Shown piece after piece: positions 1 to 5,761 of a DNA stretch of 7,140 nt. Every line of letters starts with the position of its first letter. The stretch's first letter is position 1. Below the pieces are notes generated by a model. That model was not told the origin of the DNA. It did no database searches and saw only the letters and a list, made by a program, of their open reading frames with translations. The translations under genes and the position numbers were made by a program. The DNA comes from JBKHJA01 sp046538375 (lineage in GTDB: Bacteria; Acidobacteriota; Aminicenantia; Aminicenantales; Aminicenantaceae): the NCBI GenBank assembly GCA_046538375.1, contig JBKHJA010000116.1, positions 1 through 7,140 of the forward strand, read 5' to 3'.

Positions 1-16
1 CAATGTATATGAGGCA

Positions 17-71
17 GGAAATTGGGGACATGACCCAATTTTCTGAAATTGGGATGGTGTCCCTAATTTCC
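17..71. repeat. REP-like nested palindrome (GGGGACA type)
   Basis: Outer arms 17-30 and 58-71 pair over 14 positions, with one G-T wobble at 24/64. Inside them, 34-41 (CCCAATTT) and 46-53 (AAATTGGG) form a perfect 8-bp stem closed by the 4-base loop TCTG. The two stems are separated by a small internal loop (31-33 / 54-57). The GGGGACA...TGTCCC core recurs at the other end of the window (7102-7125). Such elements resemble REP/BIME palindromes, which in many bacteria are mobilised by RAYT (Y1-type) transposases; that assignment is an inference, since no transposase is in the window. The element lies downstream of rpoD. Neither strand has a T-run after the stem, so it is not a standard intrinsic terminator. 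Confidence 0.7.
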
Positions 72-88
72 CATAATTCATGAATAAT

Positions 89-109
89 CCAAGATAGATC
101 CTACCTTGG
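89..109 (-). terminator. Weak hairpin just after rpoD
   Basis: CCAAG (89-93) pairs with CTTGG (105-109). After one A/C mismatch, TAG (95-97) pairs with CTA (101-103) around a 3-base loop. It starts about 20 bases past the rpoD stop codon. On the minus strand it is followed by ATTATTC rather than a clean U-run. It could be a weak terminator or a 3'-end stabiliser; the evidence is thin. Confidence 0.25.
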
Positions 110-128
110 GGGGTATTTTGATTTGGAT

Positions 129-1727
129 TTATTTGTGGTTTTTTCCAGTAAAAGACTTCAACTTCTGACTGCACCGGGGACGTCTCAGCTTCCTCATAGC
201 CTTGGCTTCAATCTGCCTGATCCTCTCCCGGGTCACCTTGAACTGCTGCCCCACTTCTTCCAGGGTATGCTCATTCCCGTCCCCTAATCCGAATCTCATC
301 TTCAGCACCTTGGCTTCTCTGGGAGTGAGCGTTTTTAGAGCTTCCTCGATACTCTCTCTCAAGCTGACCTTGATCACAGCATCGGAAGGAGAAGGGCTTT
401 CCTTGTCCTCTATAAAATCTGCCAGATGACTGTCTTCTTCCTCTCCTATGGGCGTTTCCAGAGAAATAGGTTCCTGAGCGATTTTCATGATCTTCCTGAC
501 TTTTCTGATGGGCAGGTTCATCTTTCTTGATATTTCTTCGCAGCTGGGTTCTCTTCCTCTTTCCTGAACCAGGCTCCGGGATACCCTGTTCAATTTGTTA
601 ATGGTTTCTATCATGTGCACAGGGATCCTGATGGTTCGGGCCTGGTCGCAGACAGCTCGGGTAATGGACTGTCTTATCCACCAGGTGGCATATGTGGAAA
701 ATTTATAACCTCTTCTGTATTCAAATTTCTCCACCGCTTTCATCAATCCTTTGTTGCCTTCCTGAACCAGATCCAGAAAATGAAGTCCGCGGTTGACATA
801 TTTTTTGGATATAGAAATCACCAGCCTCAAATTCGCCGCCACCAGCTCTTTTTTGGCCTGATCCTTTATTTTCTGGGCCATATGGATCACCCGCAGAATT
901 TTCCTCAATCCTCGAGAATCAAGGCCGGTCTCTCTGAAATTCATCCGCAGGAGTTTGTTGATTTTTTTTCTTCTCTTTTTCAATCTCGCTTTTGTCTTTT
1001 CGCTTCTAGCCCGTCTGAGAGACAGATTCACCTCTTCCTTGGTGGTTTCCAGCTCATCGAAAACTTTCAGTTTTCTGTGCAGGTCACGGATGACTTTTTC
1101 CATCACCGAGGGTTGAACATCAAGCTGCCTTAAAAGCTGACTGGTCTCCACCATCAGACGGGAGCGGGCCATGCTGTATTTTTTCCTGGCAGGGATACTG
1201 TCCAGCCGCGATTTCTTTTCTCTGAGCTGGCTGATTTTGGTTAAGTACTCCTCCTTGACTTCTTCTATTCTCTCTTCAAGATCATCATCGTTGATTTCGA
1301 AGGTGTCAGTGATGGTGTCAGGATCTTCTCTTATTCTGTCCTCTGCAGAAAGAATTTCATTGAGCATGAGTCCGGTCTTGGAAAGAGCCCTGGCAATCAC
1401 GTTTTCGCTTCGCTCAATCTGCATGGCTATGGCGATCTCTCCCTCGCGGGTCAACAGGGAAATATCGCCCATCTCTTTTAGATAGAGCTTCACCGGGTCA
1501 GTGGTTCGTTCTAAATCCTTTATGGTCACATGAGACTGTTTTTCTTTTCTGGAAACAGCCTTTTCACCCTGGTAATGGATTTTGATACCGTAGCAACCCA
1601 CAGACTCCAGAAACTGATCAAAATCCATCTTGTCTGCCCCATCATCCTGAAAGGTTCTGTCTATCTCCTCAAACAGGAGATATCCTTGCTTTCTGCCCTT
1701 GGTGATAAGCTGGTGAATCTTATCCAT
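129..1727 (-). CDS. rpoD: RNA polymerase primary sigma factor RpoD/SigA (532 aa)
   Basis: Sigma-70 subunit that directs RNA polymerase to housekeeping promoters. Domains in order: region 1.1-like N-terminus (about 1-50, LITKGRKQGYLLFEE), which marks primary rather than alternative sigmas; region 1.2 (76-108, DPVKLYLKEMG); a highly charged helical non-conserved region (about 110-295); region 2 (296-367), with the near-invariant EYRRGYKFSTYATWWIRQ at 336-353 for -10 recognition and melting; region 3 (368-450, IPVHMIETINKLNR, then EPISLETPIG); region 4 (465-527), with the helix-turn-helix TLEEVGQQFKVTRERIRQIE at 488-507 for -35 binding. The length lies between SigA of Gram-positives and the longer E. 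coli RpoD. The ATG at 1727 is the only sensible start and gives a complete region 1.1, but no clear Shine-Dalgarno precedes it. The gene lies behind an FKBP gene, not behind dnaG. A lysine replaces the usual hydrophobic residue in EGNKGL (position 326). Confidence 0.96.
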   Translation of the reverse strand: MDKIHQLITKGRKQGYLLFEEIDRTFQDDGADKMDFDQFLESVGCYGIKIHYQGEKAVSRKEKQSHVTIKDLERTTDPVKLYLKEMGDISLLTREGEIAIAMQIERSENVIARALSKTGLMLNEILSAEDRIREDPDTITDTFEINDDDLEERIEEVKEEYLTKISQLREKKSRLDSIPARKKYSMARSRLMVETSQLLRQLDVQPSVMEKVIRDLHRKLKVFDELETTKEEVNLSLRRARSEKTKARLKKRRKKINKLLRMNFRETGLDSRGLRKILRVIHMAQKIKDQAKKELVAANLRLVISISKKYVNRGLHFLDLVQEGNKGLMKAVEKFEYRRGYKFSTYATWWIRQSITRAVCDQARTIRIPVHMIETINKLNRVSRSLVQERGREPSCEEISRKMNLPIRKVRKIMKIAQEPISLETPIGEEEDSHLADFIEDKESPSPSDAVIKVSLRESIEEALKTLTPREAKVLKMRFGLGDGNEHTLEEVGQQFKVTRERIRQIEAKAMRKLRRPRCSQKLKSFTGKNHK

Positions 1728-1844
1728 TTGGCTAAATCGATAAGTATTTGTATGTTTTATCGGGCAAAACGCTCCTTCTTACATCCGATAACAGGTTTTG
1801 TATTCTGTCTTTTTTATATTTTTCTCTTTCCCGGAAACGAAAAT
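1728..1844 (-). promoter_or_regulatory. rpoD leader with competing hairpins
   Basis: This is the 117-base gap between FKBP and rpoD. The hexamer CGATAA/TTATCG occurs three times. TTATCGG at 1757-1763 can pair with CCGATAA at 1785-1791 (7 bp, 21-base loop) or with CGATAA at 1738-1743 (6 bp, 13-base loop), but not with both. On the minus strand the larger loop contains AAGGAGC, a Shine-Dalgarno-like sequence with no start codon at a usable distance. I see no convincing -35/-10 pair here, although a TATAAA-like stretch lies near 1812-1817. rpoD may be read from the FKBP promoter. Whether the hairpins are functional is unknown. Confidence 0.35.
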
Positions 1845-2276
1845 TCAAACGATAGCCATCAGTTCAAGGTCAAAAACCAGCACTTTTCCGGCAAGGGGAT
1901 GATTGGCATCCAGCTGCACGGAATCATCACCGATGTCTTTTACCACCACAGGAACAGCCTTCCCTTCCTTGTTGATCAGTTGAAGATTCATGCCCTTTTC
2001 AGGAGAAATATTATCCGGAAATTTATCTTTGGGCATATCCACCAGTAGATTATCGTTGTATTGGCCGTAAGCTTCTTCAGGCTCCACCTTCACTTTTTTC
2101 TTCTCACCGGGCTTCATTTCTACCACCGCCTCTTCCAGCCCTTTTATGACCGTGCCAGAACCAACTTCAAACTGAATGGGTTCTCTTTCTCTTGAGGAAT
2201 CAAACACTTTGCCGTCCTCAAAGCGTCCAGTGTAGTGAACCTTGACTTTATCTCCTCTCTTCACATTCTCAGTCAT
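1845..2276 (-). CDS. FKBP-type peptidyl-prolyl isomerase, SlyD-like (143 aa)
   Basis: Cytosolic prolyl cis-trans isomerase and folding helper. The FKBP half is split, as in SlyD. Residues 1-70 hold VKVHYTGRFEDGKVFDSS (11-28), VIKGLEEAVVEMKPGEKK (43-60) and PEEAYG (66-71). About 72-122 is the inserted flap (IF, chaperone) domain. The chain returns to the FKBP fold with DANHPLAGKVLVFDLEL (123-139), the SlyD-family signature. There is no signal peptide and no His/Cys-rich metal-binding tail like that of E. coli SlyD. An upstream in-frame start at 2405 exists, but its extra 43 residues are not FKBP-like. The ATG at 2276 follows AAGGAGGT at 5 bases, which settles the start. It is transcribed toward rpoD and is probably its upstream operon partner. 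Confidence 0.93.
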   Translation of the reverse strand: MTENVKRGDKVKVHYTGRFEDGKVFDSSREREPIQFEVGSGTVIKGLEEAVVEMKPGEKKKVKVEPEEAYGQYNDNLLVDMPKDKFPDNISPEKGMNLQLINKEGKAVPVVVKDIGDDSVQLDANHPLAGKVLVFDLELMAIV

Positions 2277-2281
2277 ATCCG

Positions 2282-2289
2282 ACCTCCTT
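2282..2289 (-). promoter_or_regulatory. Strong Shine-Dalgarno of the FKBP gene
   Basis: The minus strand reads AAGGAGGT, essentially a full complement of the 16S rRNA 3' end, 5 bases before the ATG at 2276. It rejects the longer start at 2405 and implies high translation unless masked (see the stem-loop at 2308-2357). Confidence 0.85.
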
Positions 2290-2307
2290 AATAAAAAAAT
2301 AAAACTT

Positions 2308-2357
2308 AACCTTCCTGACTCACCACATTTGGAGGTAATTTGCTGAGCTGAAAGGTT
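2308..2357 (-). promoter_or_regulatory. FKBP 5' leader stem-loop carrying an anti-Shine-Dalgarno
   Basis: In the minus-strand transcript AACCTTTC (2357-2350) pairs with GGAAGGTT (2315-2308) over 8 positions, including one G-U. Above a small internal loop, CTCA (2347-2344) pairs with TGAG (2322-2319). The apical loop exposes ACCTCC (2336-2331), an exact complement of the GGAGGT ribosome binding site at 2287-2282. The loop could therefore pair with and mask the start region, as in some riboregulators or thermosensors. The pairing is seen in the sequence; a regulatory role is inference. Confidence 0.35.
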
Positions 2358-2376
2358 TGTTACGTCATTGTTATTT

Positions 2377-2405
2377 ATTCTTGCATATTCCAGGCGAAAA
2401 ATCAA
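2377..2405 (-). promoter_or_regulatory. Candidate promoter for FKBP-rpoD
   Basis: On the minus strand TTGATT (2405-2400) is followed after 17 bases by AAGAAT (2382-2377), with a TG one base upstream as in extended -10 promoters. Each hexamer matches consensus at 4 of 6 positions. It would give a leader of about 95 bases that includes the stem-loop at 2308-2357. The match is modest. Confidence 0.35.
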
Positions 2406-2440
2406 ATTCTGCCCCCACTCATCCGCTCTTCAATCTTTTT

Positions 2441-2469
2441 TTGACTTAACCCCAAAATATTGATAAATT
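2441..2469 (+). promoter_or_regulatory. Candidate sigma-70 promoter for the methyltransferase
   Basis: TTGACT (2441-2446, 5/6 match to TTGACA), 17-base spacer, TAAATT (2464-2469, 4/6 match to TATAAT). Transcription would start near 2476. That is after the TTG at 2468 and before the ATG at 2501, so it favours the ATG as the start codon. Confidence 0.5.
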
Positions 2470-2500
2470 GAATAAAAATCAGTCCTTATTCCAGAAAAAG

Positions 2501-3319
2501 ATGAACAGGAAAAAAAGATTTTACTGGAGAGGCTCCAAAAAGAACAAAAGAATCTACTGGGAAGAGCGGGGCAGGAGAATCAGAAAGTATAAAGGCGACT
2601 GGTATTACACCATCACCCCACTTCCCTATTATGTTTACCGCCGGGAGCGGCTGCTCAAAGAATTTGCCAAGTTGGATTTCAAAGGCAAGAGAATCCTGGA
2701 AGTGGGCTGTGGAGACGGCTATTACTGCGGACACCTGGGACATCAACACAGAGAGCTGGAAGTGGTGGGAGTGGACTTCAGCCGCAAAATGCTGAATCTT
2801 GCCCGTAAAAGGCTGGAAGAAGAGGAGGAATCCAGCTCCCTCTGCCAGGCCAGCGGTGAGAGGCTTCCTTTTCCTGAAAAAAGCTTCGACATAGTCTACA
2901 TCATCGCTGTCCTGGCCCATCTGGAAGAAAGCCAGCTCCAGAAATGCGCCAGGGAGACTTCCAGAGTGATAGGAAAGAACGGAAAACTGGTGCTGTTTGA
3001 GCGGGTGAGTCCACGTTTCTGTAAAGAAGAAATATCAACCCGCAGACCTCCTCAAAAATATATCCGCCTTTTCCAGCAGTTCGGGCTGAACCTGGAGACC
3101 TACAAATGTATCAGTTCTCCTCTCTACAGATGGGGATACAGCTTTTACCATGAAATAGCGTCCCTTTACCACGGCCTGTTCAAAGACGGAGAATGGACCA
3201 GCCGCCTGGAATTTTTGATCCGGAGGCATTACGTGGAAATCCTGGTGGGTCTGAGCAGAATAACGGATAGGATCTGGCAGGATGGGATAGGCAACGGCTA
3301 TTTTGTCTTTTCTAAATAA
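2501..3319 (+). CDS. Class I SAM-dependent methyltransferase, substrate unknown (272 aa)
   Basis: Rossmann-fold methyltransferase. Residues below count from the ATG at 2501. Motif I is RILEVGCGDGYYCG (64-77), the SAM-binding glycine loop. Motif II is VVGVDFS (88-94), whose Asp92 should bind the SAM ribose. LPFPEKSFDIVYI (122-134) matches the segment before the motif IV strand in Methyltransf_11-type enzymes, followed by NGKLVLFERV (160-169). The first 45 residues are very basic and aromatic, with a short tandem echo (KRFYWRG, then KRIYWEERG), which suggests contact with nucleic acid, lipid or a partner. The C-terminal third (about 175-272) is not recognised and presumably gives specificity. 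There is no signal peptide or membrane segment. A TTG at 2468 would add 11 residues but overlaps the predicted -10 box; neither start has a strong ribosome binding site. The gene stands alone on its strand and converges on the trehalose genes. Confidence 0.85.
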   Translation: MNRKKRFYWRGSKKNKRIYWEERGRRIRKYKGDWYYTITPLPYYVYRRERLLKEFAKLDFKGKRILEVGCGDGYYCGHLGHQHRELEVVGVDFSRKMLNLARKRLEEEEESSSLCQASGERLPFPEKSFDIVYIIAVLAHLEESQLQKCARETSRVIGKNGKLVLFERVSPRFCKEEISTRRPPQKYIRLFQQFGLNLETYKCISSPLYRWGYSFYHEIASLYHGLFKDGEWTSRLEFLIRRHYVEILVGLSRITDRIWQDGIGNGYFVFSK

Positions 3320-3325
3320 TATTTA
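3313..3325. repeat. Palindrome holding both convergent stop codons
   Basis: TAAATA-A-TATTTA is a perfect 6-bp AT palindrome around one central base. It contains the TAA of the plus-strand methyltransferase (3317-3319) and the TAA of the minus-strand otsA-otsB gene (3323-3325), which are 3 bases apart. There is no room for separate terminators, so each transcript must run into the other gene or end inside it. Confidence 0.6.
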
Positions 3326-5566
3326 CTTGTGGATTTTCACCATTTCCTTGAGCAAATCTCTGGCAGACTGGGGTGATTCCAGATAATACCTGGCCTCAGA
3401 GGGACCAAAACTCACTTTGACCGAATAGGCCCAGGAGGGCAGGATCTTGAACAGATCTTCGTCGGTCCAATCATCTCCCAGGGCCAGGATAAAGTCCCAT
3501 TTCCTCTTGGAAAGCCACGGCCTGATCCCATCGCCCTTGTTGACACCGGAAACCCGCACCTCGATCACCTTACTGCCGTGCATCACCTGCAGGTCAGTGT
3601 TGGCCAGGAATCCATTGAGATAGTCGAAAAGCTCGTTGGACATTATTTTTCCTAACTCAGGATTGGCTTTCCGGAAATGCCAGGCAATCCCGTACTCTTT
3701 TTCCTCCACCAGAGAACCCGGCACCCGAAACTGATAGGTCTTGAGAATAGGTTTTAGCTGTGCTTTCCATTCCCCGGAGAGGCGCCTCCGCTCTTCCCAG
3801 TCATGCAGAGGGTCCTTTCTGATCCAGGCTCCATGTTCAGCCACCAGGCCGCAGGGAACATTTCCCAGCCACCTGTTGATGGTGGCGCGATCACGTCCAC
3901 TGACAATGACCAGAGTGTTGTGGGAATTCCGAGCCAGAGAAAAAAGCAGTCTTTTCAAGCCTAAATCTGGTTTGGCCTGATCTGGCTTGCGGGCAAAAGA
4001 AACCAGAGTCCCGTCATAATCCAGGATTAAAAGCCGTGCTTTGCTTTTTCTGTAATCGGATCTGAGCCTTTCCCTCAACTGCTGGCTGAGTTTCAGGTGT
4101 TCCCGCTGTGCCTGAATCTGTTTGACCTCCTTTATCCTGTCCACAAAACTCCGCGCCCATCGGTAGACGTCATTTTCTGCCAGCCGCTTTCTCATGGATA
4201 TCATTCTGCTCTGCTGCTCCTGTTCTTCCATTTCCAGAGCCCGGGCCAGGGCATCGGCAATATCCTCCTTGTTATTGACATTCACCTGAAGTGCCTCCCC
4301 CAGCTCGGAGGCGGCTCCTGCTGTCTCGCTCAGCACGATCACTCCTCTGTTGTCTTTCTTAGAGGCCACATATTCTTTGGCCACCAGATTCATCCCGTCC
4401 CGCATGGGAGTAATGAGAGCCACATCAGCCACTGCGTAGAGGGGGATCAATTTTTCAAAAGGGAGAAAACGACACATATAATGAACAGGAATCCAACCGG
4501 TTCCTCCAAACCGACCATTGATTTTCCCCACCAGAGAATCCACCTCATCCTTGAGCATGGAATATTGTTTGACTCTTGTCCTGGAAGGAACACTCAACAT
4601 GATATAGGTGAACCGGCCATGCCACCTGGGATTTTTTTCCAGAAAGCGCTCCACTCCTTCCAGTCGCTGGGGAATTCCTTTGGAATAATCCAGGCGGTCG
4701 ATGGAAAGAACGATTTTTCTCTCTTCTGCTTTGGTTCTTTTTTCCAGCTTTTTGATTTCATTCTTTACGGAAGGCTCATCTAAAAGTCTCTCCACGTGGC
4801 GGATATCGATCCCCATGGGGAAATTTTCCACTCTGACAATCCGGTTGTCCACAGGGATGGCTCCAAATTCGTGTTCACAGCCCAAAAGCCGCAGCGCACT
4901 GCTCAGGAAGTGCCGGGCGTATTCATAGGTATGAAAACCTATGAGATCAGCTCCCAGAAGGCCTTCCAGCACCTCATTCCGCCAGGGCAGGATGCGGAAC
5001 ACCTCAGATGAGGGAAAAGGAATGTGAAGGAAAAATCCGATGGAGCTCTCTGGAAAACTTTTTCTGACCAGAGCTGGAAGAAGCATAAGATGATAATCGT
5101 GAATCCAGAAGATGTCTTTCGGACTGGCTAGTTCATAGATTTTCTGTAGAAATTTCTGGTTAATTCTCTTGTAGGCTTTCCATTCCGACTGTTCAAAAGC
5201 GCAGTAGGTGGAAAAATAATGGAAAAGAGGCCACAGCGTCCTGTTGGTAAAACCATAATAATATCTGCTGAGTTCAGAGGGAGAAATAAACACCGGATAA
5301 CACTGGAATTCGTTTATGAGGTTTTCCTGGATATATTTTTTCTCTCTGCTGCTGGCCGGCCAGTAGCCAGGCCAGCCCACAAATATGCCTTTCCCCTCCT
5401 CCTGGATAGACCGAAGACAGGTGGCCAGTCCTCCGGGACTCTGCTGAATTTTCAGACTTTTTTTCCTCTTGGTTATTCTTACCGGCAGGCGGTTGGCCAC
5501 CACAATGATCTTGCTTTTTGGTTTTTTCTTTTTTCCCATCGTGGATTCCTGGGGCGTTTCATCCAT
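3323..5566 (-). CDS. otsAB: Bifunctional trehalose-6-phosphate synthase/phosphatase (OtsA-OtsB fusion, 747 aa)
   Basis: Cytosolic two-domain enzyme: NDP-glucose plus glucose 6-phosphate gives trehalose 6-phosphate, which is then dephosphorylated to trehalose. Numbering is from the ATG at 5566. The GT20 synthase domain (about 18-480) has VVANRLPVR (22-30), GWPG (64-67), WIHDYHL (154-160), FFLHIPFPSSE (178-188), SIDRLDYSKGI (288-298, donor-binding Arg/Lys) and MRDGMNLVAKE (388-398); the known OtsA active-site residues appear present. After a basic helical linker (480-510), the HAD phosphatase domain has DYDGT (516-520, nucleophile Asp516, acid/base Asp518), VSGRD (555-559), Lys677 and GDDWTDED (697-704). 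Both halves look active. The GTG at 5575 overlaps the GGGGTG that would serve as ribosome binding site for the ATG at 5566; an ATG at 5539 (after AGGA) is also possible. It lies 195 bases downstream of treT on the same strand. Confidence 0.95.
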   Translation of the reverse strand: MDETPQESTMGKKKKPKSKIIVVANRLPVRITKRKKSLKIQQSPGGLATCLRSIQEEGKGIFVGWPGYWPASSREKKYIQENLINEFQCYPVFISPSELSRYYYGFTNRTLWPLFHYFSTYCAFEQSEWKAYKRINQKFLQKIYELASPKDIFWIHDYHLMLLPALVRKSFPESSIGFFLHIPFPSSEVFRILPWRNEVLEGLLGADLIGFHTYEYARHFLSSALRLLGCEHEFGAIPVDNRIVRVENFPMGIDIRHVERLLDEPSVKNEIKKLEKRTKAEERKIVLSIDRLDYSKGIPQRLEGVERFLEKNPRWHGRFTYIMLSVPSRTRVKQYSMLKDEVDSLVGKINGRFGGTGWIPVHYMCRFLPFEKLIPLYAVADVALITPMRDGMNLVAKEYVASKKDNRGVIVLSETAGAASELGEALQVNVNNKEDIADALARALEMEEQEQQSRMISMRKRLAENDVYRWARSFVDRIKEVKQIQAQREHLKLSQQLRERLRSDYRKSKARLLILDYDGTLVSFARKPDQAKPDLGLKRLLFSLARNSHNTLVIVSGRDRATINRWLGNVPCGLVAEHGAWIRKDPLHDWEERRRLSGEWKAQLKPILKTYQFRVPGSLVEEKEYGIAWHFRKANPELGKIMSNELFDYLNGFLANTDLQVMHGSKVIEVRVSGVNKGDGIRPWLSKRKWDFILALGDDWTDEDLFKILPSWAYSVKVSFGPSEARYYLESPQSARDLLKEMVKIHK

Positions 5567-5611
5567 AGTGTACACCCCAGCGGGAATAATTTCAAATTGT
5601 TAAAAAGGAAC

Positions 5612-5665
5612 CTAAGCATCTCCAAAATCATGACGAGCGGAAGGAATGGGATTCGTCACCCCCAT
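5612..5665 (-). CDS. Possible 17-codon leader ORF upstream of otsAB
   Basis: In the 195-base gap between treT and otsAB, an ATG at 5665 follows AAGGGAG at 6 bases, a better ribosome binding site than that of otsAB itself. It opens a frame MGVTNPIPSARHDFGDA ending in TAG, 45 bases before the otsAB start. Overlapping it are short palindromes: GAAT-GGG-ATTC at 5644-5654, and ATCCC (5664-5668) pairing with GGGAT (5648-5652) so that the stem covers its start codon. A TATACT -10-like hexamer (5685-5690) lies just upstream, but without a good -35. The rest of the gap shows nothing else I can name. It may be a leader peptide that tunes otsAB, or chance. Confidence 0.25.
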   Translation of the reverse strand: MGVTNPIPSARHDFGDA

Positions 5666-5761
5666 CCCTCACTCCCTTCAAATCAGTATATATTTGTACT
5701 CATCCACGGTTTTAGAAATTATTCCAAAGAAAAAGCAAGGAAGAAAAGCCGTAGCCCTTAT

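Noticed and set aside
17..71. Intrinsic terminator of rpoD
   Set aside because: No T-run follows the stem on the minus strand; the nested symmetric arms fit a repeat element better.
615..1133. Long plus-strand open frame inside rpoD
   Set aside because: It is antisense to conserved sigma domains and encodes no recognisable protein.
1530..2048. Plus-strand frame spanning the rpoD-FKBP gap
   Set aside because: It overlaps both genes in antisense; the hydrophobic stretch comes from the T-rich gap.
2277..2405. 43-residue N-terminal extension of the FKBP protein
   Set aside because: The added residues are not FKBP-like, and AAGGAGGT sits 5 bases before the ATG at 2276.
2468..2500. TTG start for the methyltransferase
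   Set aside because: It overlaps the predicted -10 box and lacks a ribosome binding site; the ATG at 2501 is preferred, though not certain.
4097..4783. Plus-strand 228-codon frame inside otsAB
   Set aside because: It is the mirror of strongly conserved OtsA coding sequence, and its translation has no domain pattern.
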